Notes: generated by a model from the sequence alone, not told the origin. A stretch of DNA of 64,000 bases from Pirellulales bacterium (GCA_019694435.1 JAIBBZ010000025.1:1-64000); one strand, 5' to 3'; positions 8,024-17,384 are shown, counted from the stretch's first letter. Program-made: numbers and translations.

Positions 8024-9508
8024 TTACTGGCGGACGTCCAGCAGTTCGATAAGTCGGGCGACCCAAGGCTCGACGCGCGGTGCATCGACCAACGCCAAGG
8101 CGTGTTGCCACAGCGCCTCGCGCGCCGCGGCCGAGTAACCGGACGTCAGTCGATCGAACTTCCGGCGATACGCGCCCGCATCGGGTGCATAGGGGGCCAG
8201 TAGGATCGCCGGGTCGTAGCGGCCGGCGAGCGTTCGCCCGTCCCTTAGTTCGACCTCGAGCAATCCGTTGTGTTGGGGATCGGTCGTTGCGCGCACGAGT
8301 CGGGCCAATTGCTGCACGGCATCGGCGTTCCAATGCTCCGGATGGTAATCGTCGAGATAGGCATCGCCGCGCACCAGGAACAAGGCGACGCCGAGATTCA
8401 CATTGAGCTGCGCCTCGACGGTGCTGGCCGGCGCGCGGTATGCGTTGATCTTCTTGATGTACAGGCTACTGGCCGGCTGGGTCGTGTGAATCGTGATGGT
8501 GCGCACCTGTTCGGCCCCGAACGGCGTGGCGCGTTGGAGCGTTTGCAAGATCTCCAGCCAGGGGATCACGCCCTGTGAGCAGGCGAAGAACTTTGGCTTG
8601 ACGTGCAGCACGCCTTCCCAGGCCATCAGCGGCGCTCGCAGCTCGTCCGCTCGATCGGTAAAGCCCAGCACCGCCAACAGGCCCGCTTCGCCCTCGAGGG
8701 CGTGGTGCGCCCCTTGAAAACCGGCCCGCGCCAACGCGGCGCTTTCGACGGCCAGCCACTGCGACCGGGCAACGTGAATCCGCTTTTCGTCGCTACCATC
8801 GCGGTAGTATTGAAACGTGCCGTTGGCACCGCTGGCGGCCAGACCCAGGGCCGAGGCGATTTGTGCGGTCGATTGTCCTTCGAGTCGAGCCACGGCCGCC
8901 GCCGCGCCGACGCCGCCGCAGACGCTCGAAGGCATCCACCCCTTGGCATGCAACTCGCCCTCGGGTTGATGATTCAACACAAAGCCCAAGCGATCGCTCA
9001 CGCCAAACGAGATGGCCAGCGCGGTGAACAACTCGCGCCCGGTCGTCTGAGCCCGTTCGGCCGCGGCCAAGGCGCCAGGCACGGCGATGCAAGAGGCCCG
9101 TAGCGAGCTGCGCAGGTTGCTGTCGTCGATCTCGTGGCCGTGGATTGCAAACGCATTGATGGCGGCGGCCTGCCCCGTGGGCACCCGGGTGCCGCCGACG
9201 AGCTCTGTGGCTTCAGCCCGGCCCCCGGCAAGAATTGCCCCGGCGTAGCGCTGCACTTCGTCTAATTGTCTGGTGTGCGCCAGCACGCCGACACAATCGG
9301 CCACGGTCAGCTTGAGCTTTTCAACCACCGCCGGCGAAAGCTGTTCGAAGCTGGCGCCGTGAATCTCCGCGGCCCAGGCCTCGCAGACGCTGGGTTCGCT
9401 GGTGGCGGGATCGGCGGCGCGCAGCGCGGCGCACCAGCACCCGGCGAGGACCAGCCAGGCGAGGAAACCACGGACCGTTCGGCGCGGAAACTCGGTACGG
9501 TAAGGCAT
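8024..9508 (-). CDS. MmgE/PrpD-family protein with signal peptide
   Basis: 494 residues. Residues about 1-32 look like a Sec signal ('FLAWLVLAGCWCAALRAADP'), followed by a full-length MmgE/PrpD fold: 'ADCVGVLAHTR', 'AINAFAIHGHEIDDSN', 'GASGANG'-like and 'SSVCGGVGAAAAVARL' segments in the all-helical domain, then the C-terminal lid domain. Characterised relatives are cytoplasmic 2-methylcitrate or cis-aconitate-related enzymes, so an exported member is unusual and its reaction cannot be named. The start is supported by a GGAGGAG Shine-Dalgarno 6 nt before the ATG. It is transcribed divergently from liuC. Confidence 0.85.
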   Translation of the reverse strand: MPYRTEFPRRTVRGFLAWLVLAGCWCAALRAADPATSEPSVCEAWAAEIHGASFEQLSPAVVEKLKLTVADCVGVLAHTRQLDEVQRYAGAILAGGRAEATELVGGTRVPTGQAAAINAFAIHGHEIDDSNLRSSLRASCIAVPGALAAAERAQTTGRELFTALAISFGVSDRLGFVLNHQPEGELHAKGWMPSSVCGGVGAAAAVARLEGQSTAQIASALGLAASGANGTFQYYRDGSDEKRIHVARSQWLAVESAALARAGFQGAHHALEGEAGLLAVLGFTDRADELRAPLMAWEGVLHVKPKFFACSQGVIPWLEILQTLQRATPFGAEQVRTITIHTTQPASSLYIKKINAYRAPASTVEAQLNVNLGVALFLVRGDAYLDDYHPEHWNADAVQQLARLVRATTDPQHNGLLEVELRDGRTLAGRYDPAILLAPYAPDAGAYRRKFDRLTSGYSAAAREALWQHALALVDAPRVEPWVARLIELLDVRQ

Positions 9509-9674
9509 AACGTGCTCCTCCAGGAGACTCCCGGTCGGTGCTTCGCTCGAACTTGTCGGGCAGCACCGCGAGAGACATTATCCTAACCTCGGCGCGGCCT
9601 CGCGCAGCGCGGCGGCCGACGGTATGATGGGTGCCGGAGTTGCCGGGAAATCATTTGTTGGGAGGGTTGCCGTC

Positions 9675-10466
9675 GTGAGTCGCTTTGAAACGATTGCCGT
9701 AGACATCGATCCCCGGGGCGTGGCCCGATTGGCCCTCAACCGGCCCGACGCCCGCAACGCCATGTCGCAGGCGATGATCGGCGAGCTGCGCACGGCGGCG
9801 CGCGAGCTGGCGGCCGATTCCCAGGTGCGAGCCATCGTGCTGACGGCCACGGGCGAGGTGTTCTGCGCGGGCGGCGATCTGAAGGGCATGGCCACGCAGG
9901 TGCAGCGGACGCGCGACGAGCGGATGGCTGACGCCACCGAGTTGGCCGAGATGCTGGCCGAGATCAACAGCCTGCCGAAGCCGATCATCGGGCGGATCAA
10001 TGGCTCGGCATTTGGCGGCGGCGTCGGGCTGATTTCGGTGTGCGACCTGGCGATCGGCGTCACGACCGCCAAATTCTGCCTGACCGAAGTCCGGCTCGGA
10101 CTCATCCCGGCGACGATCTCGCCCTATGTCGTTGCGCGGCTGGGCGTGCCCAATGCTCGGCGCGTGATGCTCAATGCCACGGAGATGGACGGGGCGATGG
10201 CCGCGCGGCTGGGCCTGCTGGCCGCGGCGGTCGAGCCGGAGCAGCTCGACGCGGCGGTCGAAGCCGAACTGGCGGCACTGCTGCGTTGCGCGCCCGGCGC
10301 CGTGGCCGCTGCCAAGCGGCTGATCGAATTCGTCAGCACGCACGGCACGTCCGAGAACATTCCCTACACGGCCGCGCGCCTGGCCGACTGCTGGGAAAGC
10401 GAAGAGCTGGCCGAAGGCATCATGGCCTTCATGGAGAAACGCAAGCCGAAGTGGATCGTGAGTTAG
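9675..10466 (+). CDS. liuC: LiuC-like methylglutaconyl-CoA hydratase (enoyl-CoA hydratase family)
   Basis: 263 residues of the crotonase fold. 'FCAGGDLKGM' (about 63-72) and 'SAFGGGVGL' (111-119) form the oxyanion hole, and E138 in 'CLTEVRLGLIPATISPYV' is the expected catalytic Glu. The first catalytic Glu of ordinary enoyl-CoA hydratase is replaced by Gly in the GGGVGL stretch. Both features, as well as the TEVRLGLIPATISPYV stretch, are typical of LiuC/GnyH, which hydrates 3-methylglutaconyl-CoA in leucine and isovalerate breakdown. The carboxylase that makes this substrate lies 3 kb away. The GTG at 9675 is preferred over an ATG at 9624 because GGAGGG sits 8 nt upstream and the protein then has the normal family length. 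A TATGAT hexamer at 9623-9628 might be a -10 element. Confidence 0.85.
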   Translation: MSRFETIAVDIDPRGVARLALNRPDARNAMSQAMIGELRTAARELAADSQVRAIVLTATGEVFCAGGDLKGMATQVQRTRDERMADATELAEMLAEINSLPKPIIGRINGSAFGGGVGLISVCDLAIGVTTAKFCLTEVRLGLIPATISPYVVARLGVPNARRVMLNATEMDGAMAARLGLLAAAVEPEQLDAAVEAELAALLRCAPGAVAAAKRLIEFVSTHGTSENIPYTAARLADCWESEELAEGIMAFMEKRKPKWIVS

Positions 10467-10509
10467 ATTATTCACGCAGCAGTTGCGGCCGTGTTCGAGG
10501 GCAACGGTC

Positions 10510-11814
10510 ATGGGGCGAATCTGGCAGAGCTGGCGCGCGTGGCTGCGCTTCAGCTTGCGCTCGGTGCTCATTCTGACGACGGTCGTGGCGTTGTCGCTGG
10601 CGCATGAACTCAGGGGGCTGCGCAGGCGGCAGGCCGCATACGAAACGCTCTCAGGCTGGGCCAGCGTTTCGAGGACTCCACCGCCGGGCCTTGCGGCGAA
10701 GCATGGTGGCCCGCTAGGGACGCGCTCTACCTGGGCAGTACAGCAGGGCGGCACTGTGGGCAAGGTGGGCGGCGCGAACATCGCCGTCCAAACGGAGCGA
10801 CCGCTCGACTTTTTGCGTTTGCTCCCGCTACGCTTGCGAGTCCGGTTCGCCGCTGCTGCCGCCCCGGGGGCCTTGGATTCTTGCGGCAGGGTGATCTTTC
10901 ACGTCGGCGCGCCGCAGGATGTGTTGGTGGCCGTTGGCGCCCTGCCCGAGACGCAGTCGATCGAAGCCACGGGCAAAATGGTCGACGACGCGGTCGTTAA
11001 ACGCTGGTCGCGCTGCCGGATGCTCAAGGTATTGCGCCTGCACGATGTCGGCGTCAGCGATCAAGGGTTACAGGCGGTGGCGAAACTTCCGGAATTGCAG
11101 GAATTGTTCATCGAGTCTGCGGCGATCAAGGGCCCCGGTTTGGAGTTCTTGCGCGACCTATCCCGGCTGCGCAAGCTGACCTTGGCAGACGCCGATCTCT
11201 CGACATGGCAGCCGACGACGCGTCAATCGTTTCCTGCGATTCACGAGTTGGCCTTGGCCGCATGCCGCGTCGATCGCGCGGCCATCGACAGTTTGACCCG
11301 TGGTTACCCGGCCTGCGCCTTGGCGCTACGCGATTGTGATTTGAAGGACGATGCACTGGCGGGCCTGGTCGATTTCCGGGGATCCCTGACGCTGGAGGCA
11401 TGCAGGTTTTCCGAGAGCGATTGGAAGCTGCCGCCTGCACTGCGGGACTTGAGAATGATCCGCATGGAACTCGCGGATGACACGATGCGCAGGCTGTTCG
11501 AGTCCCATGGACTCGTGGGTCTCAGCATATTTCGAGCGAACCTCCCGTTGACGGAGATTCGCCGCCTCAAAGGCTTGCGATCGCTCGAGATTGGCAACCG
11601 CGAGCTCGATCAGTCGGACGTGACGGCCCTGGCAGCGCTGGAGACCTTGCAGGAGCTTTCGATCACAGCCTGCCCGCTCGCGCACCTCGAACTCGATGCG
11701 TTCAGCCGGATGCCGTCGCTGAAGAAGTTGGTCCTGCGGGGCACGGGGACATCGAAGACGACCGTTGCGCGGATCCAAACCACGCGGCCGGAATTAACCA
11801 TCGAGGCTCAATAA
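10510..11814 (+). CDS. Membrane-anchored leucine-rich-repeat protein
   Basis: 434 residues. The N-terminus has an Arg/Trp-rich cytoplasmic start, 'WLRFSLRSVLILTTVVALSL', which is one membrane helix (about 14-32). A low-complexity linker and then degenerate LRR units follow ('LKVLRLHDVGVSDQGLQAV', 'LRKLTLADADLS', 'LRSLEIGNRELDQSDVTAL'), giving an externally exposed horseshoe. No enzyme domain is present. This 'FSLRSVL' start is common to many planctomycete LRR proteins. A second protein of the same design is encoded at 19598. GAGGG lies 8 nt before the ATG at 10510. It separates liuC from the convergently ending atuA gene, so it interrupts the catabolic module without an obvious link to it. 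Confidence 0.8.
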   Translation: MGRIWQSWRAWLRFSLRSVLILTTVVALSLAHELRGLRRRQAAYETLSGWASVSRTPPPGLAAKHGGPLGTRSTWAVQQGGTVGKVGGANIAVQTERPLDFLRLLPLRLRVRFAAAAAPGALDSCGRVIFHVGAPQDVLVAVGALPETQSIEATGKMVDDAVVKRWSRCRMLKVLRLHDVGVSDQGLQAVAKLPELQELFIESAAIKGPGLEFLRDLSRLRKLTLADADLSTWQPTTRQSFPAIHELALAACRVDRAAIDSLTRGYPACALALRDCDLKDDALAGLVDFRGSLTLEACRFSESDWKLPPALRDLRMIRMELADDTMRRLFESHGLVGLSIFRANLPLTEIRRLKGLRSLEIGNRELDQSDVTALAALETLQELSITACPLAHLELDAFSRMPSLKKLVLRGTGTSKTTVARIQTTRPELTIEAQ

Positions 11815-11846
11815 GCCGGCGACGATGCTTGCCAGCCCGGTGGCGA

Positions 11847-13625
11847 TCACCCTACGGCGTCGCTCAGCAGCGCCTCGGGCAGGTCGACGATTCGCGAGCG
11901 GAGGTATTCGCCCAGGCTCTTGGCCTGTGGATCGAAGCGGGTGCTCGACGAGACGCCCTCGCCCAGCAGGCCGACGACGACAAAATTGACGGCCCGCAAG
12001 TGGGGGAACTCGTAGCGGTCAACGCGCAGCGGTGCTGCCTCGGGCAGGAGCTGCCGAAAGCGCTCGATCGTCAGGTAGCTGGACAGCCAGCGATAGCCGG
12101 CATCGCTGCGAGCCCAGAGGCCGACGTTCGCGTTGCCCCCTTTGTCGCCCGAGCGAGCGCCGATCGCGGTTCCCAGCGGCAGCCGTTGCGTCGGCCCCAA
12201 TTCGGCTCCGGTCGATTCGTCTTGGGGTGCGGGGCCAGGGCTGTTGGGCGACGTGGCGACGCCAGGCGTCGGGGCGATAGGCACACGCTTGCCGTCGGCC
12301 AGCACGACTTCCTGCTTCGGCACGTCGGCCGGCACGAGCGTCGGCCAGTAGACGCCGTAGGGAGTCGCGTCGGTCGGCGGCGTGGTGCAATAGAAACCCG
12401 GGTAGCTCGCCAGGGCCATCTCGATGATCGGGCCCGAGAACGCGCGGCCGATCAATCGCTCGTCCATGCCCTTGGCCGAGACGCGCAGCAAGGCGCTGGC
12501 CTCGGCGTTGGTGTTGGCGTCGGGCGCATCGAAGCGGATCAGGTCGAAATCGAGCGCGGCGAACCGTTCGCGGCCGCCGAGGGCCGCGGTCAGCGTGCGC
12601 TCGACCAGGCGGGCCTTTTCTTCGATGTCGAGGCCCGTCAGCACGAAGGTCATCGTGTTGCGGTAGCCGCCCAAGTAGTTGATGCAGACTTTGACCTGGT
12701 TCGTGGCCGGTTCGCCTCGCACGCCCGAGAGCAGCACGCGGTCGGGCCCTTGCTGCTCGAGCTGGATCGTGTCGAAGCGCGCGACGACGTCGGGATTGAA
12801 ATAGCGCGGGCCGTCGATTTCGTACAGCAGCTGTGCCGTGACCGTGCCCACCGAGACCAAGCCGCCGGTGCCCGGGTGCTTGGTGATCACGCCGCTGCCG
12901 TCCGCGTGCATTTCGACCAGCGGGAAGCCAGGATGTTCGAGGCCGGGCACTTCCTGGAAAAAGGCGTAATTGCCGCCGGTGCACTGGGCGCCGCATTCAA
13001 TCACGTGCCCCACAGCGACGGCGCCGGCCAGGCGGTCCCAGTCGTCGCGTTTCCAGCCGAATCGCCAGGCCGCCGGACCGACGACCAGCGAGGCATCGGT
13101 CACGCGCGGGCAAACCACGATCTGTGCGCCGCGGTCGAGCGCGTCGACGATGCCCCAGGCGCCGAGATAGGCGTTGGCCGACAGCGGCGCGGCCTGCAAC
13201 TGCGCGAGTGGCTGTCCGGTGTCGAGATGTCGCAAGGGGAGCCCGGTCTTTTGCAGCTCGTCGAGCCGGGGCAGCAGATCGTCGCCTTCGATGTGAGCGA
13301 TGTTGACCTTGATGCCGAGCTTATCGGCCAGCTTGCGCAGCTCGGCGGCCAGCCCCGCGGGATTCAAGCCACCGGCGTCGGTGACGACCTTAACGCCGCG
13401 TTCGACGGCCAGGCCGAGGCACTCTTCCATCTGCTTGAGAAACGTCGTGGCGTAGCCGCGCGAGGAATCCTTGAGCCGCGACTTCCAGAGGATGAGCATC
13501 GTCAGCTCGGCCAGATAGTCGCCGGTCAAGAAATCGATTGGACCGCCGGTGAGCATTTCCTTGGCCGCGGCCAGGCGGTCGCCGTAGAACCCGGAACAAT
13601 TGGCAATGCGACAAACGTCGGCCAT
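11847..13625 (-). CDS. atuA: AtuA-family protein (DUF1446 plus C-terminal AtuA-like domain)
   Basis: 592 residues. Residues 1 to about 455 are the DUF1446 part ('RIANCSGFYGDRLAAAKEML', 'TDAGGLNPAGLA'). After a Pro-rich linker, residues about 480-590 form the small C-terminal domain ('AIGARSGDKGGNANVGLWA', 'FPHLRAVNFVVVGLLGEG'). Pseudomonas AtuA is required for growth on citronellol and geraniol, but its reaction is unknown; many bacteria carry atuA beside acyl-CoA carboxylase genes. Here it is the third gene of a minus-strand operon, 68 bp behind the biotin carboxylase. The start is backed by TGAGGTGA 7 nt before the ATG. A role in branched-chain acyl-CoA or terpenoid-acid breakdown is inferred from context only. 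Confidence 0.85.
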   Translation of the reverse strand: MADVCRIANCSGFYGDRLAAAKEMLTGGPIDFLTGDYLAELTMLILWKSRLKDSSRGYATTFLKQMEECLGLAVERGVKVVTDAGGLNPAGLAAELRKLADKLGIKVNIAHIEGDDLLPRLDELQKTGLPLRHLDTGQPLAQLQAAPLSANAYLGAWGIVDALDRGAQIVVCPRVTDASLVVGPAAWRFGWKRDDWDRLAGAVAVGHVIECGAQCTGGNYAFFQEVPGLEHPGFPLVEMHADGSGVITKHPGTGGLVSVGTVTAQLLYEIDGPRYFNPDVVARFDTIQLEQQGPDRVLLSGVRGEPATNQVKVCINYLGGYRNTMTFVLTGLDIEEKARLVERTLTAALGGRERFAALDFDLIRFDAPDANTNAEASALLRVSAKGMDERLIGRAFSGPIIEMALASYPGFYCTTPPTDATPYGVYWPTLVPADVPKQEVVLADGKRVPIAPTPGVATSPNSPGPAPQDESTGAELGPTQRLPLGTAIGARSGDKGGNANVGLWARSDAGYRWLSSYLTIERFRQLLPEAAPLRVDRYEFPHLRAVNFVVVGLLGEGVSSSTRFDPQAKSLGEYLRSRIVDLPEALLSDAVG

Positions 13626-13693
13626 GGCAAAATCACCTCAGACAAAATTCGCCCTGTGAACGAATCGGCGCTCCCCGGCGGCAGGGGCGACGC

Positions 13694-15688
13694 TCAGGTT
13701 TCGGCCTGTTCGTCGATCACCACGAGCACGGCGCCGGCGTCGACCTGCGCCTTGGCGGTAACGCGGACCTCGACCACCCGGCCGGCGGCGGGCGCCGTGA
13801 TGGGGTGGAGCATTTTCATCGACTCGATCACCAGCAATGTTTCACCACTGGCGACGAGCTGGTCCACGGCCACTTTCACCTCGGCCACCAGTCCCGGCAG
13901 GGGCGCCACGAGCGACCCGGCGATGACCTCTTCGCCCGGCTCGGGGTAGCGCGGCAGCTCGACCAGCTCGGTCGCGCCCAGCGGGCTATCGACGTACGAT
14001 ACCATGCCGACGCGGTGGACGGCGTAGGTGCGCTGGATGCCGTCGATTTCGAGGGTGACCTGCGTGGCCGTGCAGTGGCCCAGCCGAGGCGCCGGTAGCT
14101 CTTCGCCCGCGACCATCAGGCGCAACCGCCCGCGCCGGAACTCGTAGCCCACGACAATTTCGCCGGACTCGCCGCGATAGCGAGTTTCTTGCAGTTGCGA
14201 GGGGTTGTTGCGCCAGCCCGAGGGGATGCTGCCGAGGGTCGGCGCTGCGGCTCGGCGCTCGGCTTGTGCGGCCAGCGCGGCGGCCGCGGCGTGCAGGTGT
14301 TCGGTCCGGGCATCGGACAACGGGCGGCCCAATTCGGCCGGCGGATGACGCAGCAGGAAGTGGGTGTCGGTCTGCCCGGCGAGGAACTCGTTGTGCTGCA
14401 GCGTGCGCACGAGCAATTCGCGGTTGGTGCGCAGGCCGTGGAGTTGCGCGCGGGCTAGCACCGACGCGAGGCGGCGGGCGGCATCGGCGCGCGTGGGCGC
14501 GTGGACGATCACCTTGGCCAGCATCGAATCGTAAAACGGGCTGACCTCGGCACCGTCGGCCACGCCGGTTTCGACCCGCACGTCGGCAGCCGGCTCGATC
14601 TGGAATCGCTGCAGCCGTCCGGTGACCGGAAGGAAGATATTGCGCGGATCTTCGGCACAGAGCCGCACCTCGATCGCGTGGCCCTGGATCTGGGCGCCGG
14701 TGGCCTCGGGTGGGAGCGGTTCGCCGCGGGCGGCAAGAATCTGCAACCGCACCAGATCGAGCCCCGTGATCATTTCCGTCACGGGATGCTCGACCTGCAG
14801 CCGGGTGTTGACTTCGAGGAAGTAGAACTTGCCCTGGGGGGTGAGCAGGAACTCGACAGTGCCGGCGCCGACGTACTTGATTGCCCGGCCGGCCTGCACG
14901 GCGGCTTCGCCCATCGTGCGGCGCAGCGCCTCGTCGACCGCTGGCGAAGGCGATTCTTCGATGATCTTTTGATGGCGCCGCTGAATCGAGCACTCGCGTT
15001 CGAACAGCGAGATCACGTTGCCGTGCTGATCGCCGAAAATTTGAATTTCGACGTGACGCGACGATTCGACGTAGGGCTCGAGAAACACCGCGTCGTCGCC
15101 AAAGGCGTTCTTGGCCTCGAGCCGGGCGGCCTCGAGCGCCGCGGGGAAGTCTTCGGCGCGCGAGACGATCCGCATGCCGCGCCCACCGCCGCCGGCCGAG
15201 GCCTTGACGAGCAGGGGATAGCCGAGCTTTTCCGCCTCGGCGAGCAATTGCTGCGCCGAGCGCGCCCCGGCGTCGACGCTCCCCAGAATCGGTACGCCGG
15301 CGGCCTGCATCCGCCGCTTGGCCTCGATCTTCGAACCCATCGCCGCGATAGCCTCGGGCGAGGGACCGATGAAGATCAACCCCGCTTCGATCACGGCCCG
15401 GGCGAACTCGGCATTTTCGGCCAGGAAGCCGTAGCCGGGATGAATGGCGTCGGCCTCGCTCCGGCGAGCGGCATCAATCAGGGCGTCGACCCGCAGGTAC
15501 GATTCGGCCGGCGTCGAACCGCCCAGCGCGACGGCCTCGTCGGCCTCGGCCACGAACAGCGATCGGCGGTCGGGTTCGGAGAATACGGCCACGGTCGAGA
15601 TGCCCATCGCGCGGCACGTGCGCTGAATCCGGCGGGCAATCTCGCCGCGGTTTGCGATCAGCACTTTGTCGATGTGGGCACGGCTCAT
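13694..15688 (-). CDS. liuD: Acyl-CoA carboxylase alpha subunit (biotin carboxylase + BCCP; methylcrotonyl-/geranyl-CoA type)
   Basis: 664 residues. Order: biotin carboxylase N-domain ('VLIANRGEIARRI', residues 9-21), ATP-grasp core with the glycine loop 'KASAGGGGRGMRIV', and 'FLEVNTRLQVEHPVTE' containing the catalytic Glu, Asn and Arg residues. The biotin carboxylase C-domain follows, then a linker (BT) domain, then the biotinyl domain. The biotin attachment site is 'ESMKM' with Lys625, where most carboxylases have Ala before Met-Lys-Met. Size and domain order fit the alpha subunit of 3-methylcrotonyl-CoA or geranyl-CoA carboxylase. It starts 2 bp after the beta-subunit stop, so translation is coupled. 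The LiuC-like hydratase nearby argues for methylcrotonyl-CoA; AtuA leaves geranyl-CoA open. Confidence 0.9.
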   Translation of the reverse strand: MSRAHIDKVLIANRGEIARRIQRTCRAMGISTVAVFSEPDRRSLFVAEADEAVALGGSTPAESYLRVDALIDAARRSEADAIHPGYGFLAENAEFARAVIEAGLIFIGPSPEAIAAMGSKIEAKRRMQAAGVPILGSVDAGARSAQQLLAEAEKLGYPLLVKASAGGGGRGMRIVSRAEDFPAALEAARLEAKNAFGDDAVFLEPYVESSRHVEIQIFGDQHGNVISLFERECSIQRRHQKIIEESPSPAVDEALRRTMGEAAVQAGRAIKYVGAGTVEFLLTPQGKFYFLEVNTRLQVEHPVTEMITGLDLVRLQILAARGEPLPPEATGAQIQGHAIEVRLCAEDPRNIFLPVTGRLQRFQIEPAADVRVETGVADGAEVSPFYDSMLAKVIVHAPTRADAARRLASVLARAQLHGLRTNRELLVRTLQHNEFLAGQTDTHFLLRHPPAELGRPLSDARTEHLHAAAAALAAQAERRAAAPTLGSIPSGWRNNPSQLQETRYRGESGEIVVGYEFRRGRLRLMVAGEELPAPRLGHCTATQVTLEIDGIQRTYAVHRVGMVSYVDSPLGATELVELPRYPEPGEEVIAGSLVAPLPGLVAEVKVAVDQLVASGETLLVIESMKMLHPITAPAAGRVVEVRVTAKAQVDAGAVLVVIDEQAET

Positions 15689-15690
15689 GG

Positions 15691-17322
15691 CTACAGGCGA
15701 AAGACCCCGAAATTGCGCGTGCCCCGGACTTCGGCCGAATGGCAAGCCGACAAGGCCATGCCGAGCACCGTGCGGCTGTCGCGGGGATCGATGATGCCGT
15801 CGTCGTACAGCTTGGCGCTGTTGAACAAGGCCAGCGATTCGCTTTCGATCATCGCTTCGACAAAGGCCCGCTGCTGGGCGTCGGCCTCTTCGTCGAAGGG
15901 CTTGTTGGACGCCGCGGCGGCTGCCCGCGATACAAGCGACATGACGCCGGCCAACTGTTGGGGTCCCATCACGGCCGTCTTGCTGTTCGGCCAGACGAAC
16001 AGGAACCGCGGATTGTACGCCCGGCCGCACATGCCATAGTTTCCGGCGCCGTACGAAGCGCCGATCTGGAGCGTGATGTGCGGAACTTCGCTGTTCGAAA
16101 CAGCGTTGATCATCATGGCCCCGTGCTTGATGATCCCGCCTTGCTCGTAGCGCTTGCCGACCATGAAGCCAGTGACGTTCTGGATAAAGATCAGCGGCGT
16201 GTCATAACGGTTGGCCAATTGAATGAACTGCGCCGCCTTCTGCGACTCCTCGGAAAACAGAATGCCTTGCTGATTGGCGAGAATTCCGATCGGGAAACCG
16301 TGCAGCCGGGCCCAGCCGGTCAGCAGGCTCGTGCCGTACAGCGGCTTGAACTCGTCGAACTTCGAGCCATCGACGATGCGGGCGATGATTTCCCGCATGT
16401 CGACCGGTTGTTTCAGATCGGCCGGTGCCAGCCCGAGCAATTCTTCGGGGTCGTAAAGCGGTTCTTCAACGGGCGACTGGGGCGCGGCGCCCAATTTGCG
16501 CCAATTGAGATTGGCGACCGCCTTACGTCCTAATCGCAGACAGTCGAGCTCATCTTGCGCAAGGTCCTCGGCCAGGCCCGAGATGCGGGCATGTAGATCT
16601 GCGCCCCCAAGCTCCTCGTCGTCCGACTCTTCGCCCGTGGCCATCTTGACCAGCGGCGGGCCGCCGAGAAACACCTTGGCCTGACCTTTGACGAAGATGC
16701 CGTGATCGCACATCGCCGGGTTATACGCACCGCCGGCCGTCGAGTTGCCGAAGACCATCGCGATGGTCGGCACGCCCGAGGCGGAAAGCTGGGTGAGCGC
16801 GCGAAAGACGGCGCCCCCGGGTACAAAAATCTCCGACTGCGTCGGCAGATCGGCGCCGCCCGACTCGACCATGAAAATCAGCGGCAGCCGGTTGCGCTGG
16901 CAGATCTCCAGGCCGCGGAGCGATTTCTTGAGCGTGTAGGGATTGACCGAGCCGCCTTTGACCGTGGGATCGTTGGCCGAAAGCATGCACTCGACGCCGC
17001 AGACGGTGCCGATGCCGCCGACGCCCGAGGCGCCGACATGAAAGTTCGATCCGGCCGCCGCAAACGGCGACAGCTCGAGAAACGGCGAATCGCGGTCGAG
17101 CATCAGCTCGATCCGCTCGCGGGCCAGAAGCTTGCCACGGGCCTTGTGACGCGAAGAGTATTTCTCGCCGCCCCCGGCGCGGCCCATCGCGAGCAGCTTT
17201 TCCAGTTCGGCCAATTTGGCCTGCAGGCCGTCGCAGTTGGCCTGGTAGGGGGCCGAACCGGTGTCGAGCTTCGACTTGAGAACCTGCAAGGCCAACGCCG
17301 CAACCCTCGACGCAGCAGACAA
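15691..17322 (-). CDS. liuB: Acyl-CoA carboxylase beta subunit (carboxyltransferase; methylcrotonyl-/geranyl-CoA type)
   Basis: 543 residues containing the two crotonase-like halves of the carboxyltransferase. The first half carries 'GKLLARERIELMLDRDSPFL' and 'FGNSTAGGAYNPAMCD'; the second carries 'IGILANQQGILFSEESQKAA', 'QNVTGFMVGKRYEQGGIIKH' and 'GASYGAGNYGMCGRAYNPRF'. These segments are diagnostic for the MCCB/GCCB group rather than propionyl-CoA carboxylase. It transfers CO2 from biotin to the gamma carbon of the acyl-CoA. The best start is a TTG at 17322, with a GGGGGA about 12 nt upstream; this gives the short N-terminal lead normal for the family. First gene of the operon liuB-liuD-atuA, preceded by a promoter-like element. 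Confidence 0.9.
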   Translation of the reverse strand: MSAASRVAALALQVLKSKLDTGSAPYQANCDGLQAKLAELEKLLAMGRAGGGEKYSSRHKARGKLLARERIELMLDRDSPFLELSPFAAAGSNFHVGASGVGGIGTVCGVECMLSANDPTVKGGSVNPYTLKKSLRGLEICQRNRLPLIFMVESGGADLPTQSEIFVPGGAVFRALTQLSASGVPTIAMVFGNSTAGGAYNPAMCDHGIFVKGQAKVFLGGPPLVKMATGEESDDEELGGADLHARISGLAEDLAQDELDCLRLGRKAVANLNWRKLGAAPQSPVEEPLYDPEELLGLAPADLKQPVDMREIIARIVDGSKFDEFKPLYGTSLLTGWARLHGFPIGILANQQGILFSEESQKAAQFIQLANRYDTPLIFIQNVTGFMVGKRYEQGGIIKHGAMMINAVSNSEVPHITLQIGASYGAGNYGMCGRAYNPRFLFVWPNSKTAVMGPQQLAGVMSLVSRAAAAASNKPFDEEADAQQRAFVEAMIESESLALFNSAKLYDDGIIDPRDSRTVLGMALSACHSAEVRGTRNFGVFRL

Positions 17323-17384
17323 CGAGACGCCACTTCCCCCGGACGGCTCCGAACGGCTCCAGCCCGCGCCGTCGGAAGCCTCAG

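Noticed and set aside
11829-13949. 706-codon plus-strand open frame opposite atuA
   Set aside because: Its composition is typical for an antisense shadow (rich in Gly, Arg, Ala and Val without hydrophobic pattern), and atuA has a good ribosome site and full-length homology.
14501-16039. Plus-strand frame opposite the biotin carboxylase
   Set aside because: Shadow of the minus-strand gene, which has all biotin carboxylase motifs.
15691-17322. Assigning geranyl-CoA carboxylase (AtuC/AtuF) because of the neighbouring atuA
   Set aside because: AtuA-like proteins also accompany other acyl-CoA carboxylases, and the LiuC-like hydratase points to methylcrotonyl-CoA. The deciding pocket residue could not be read with certainty by eye.
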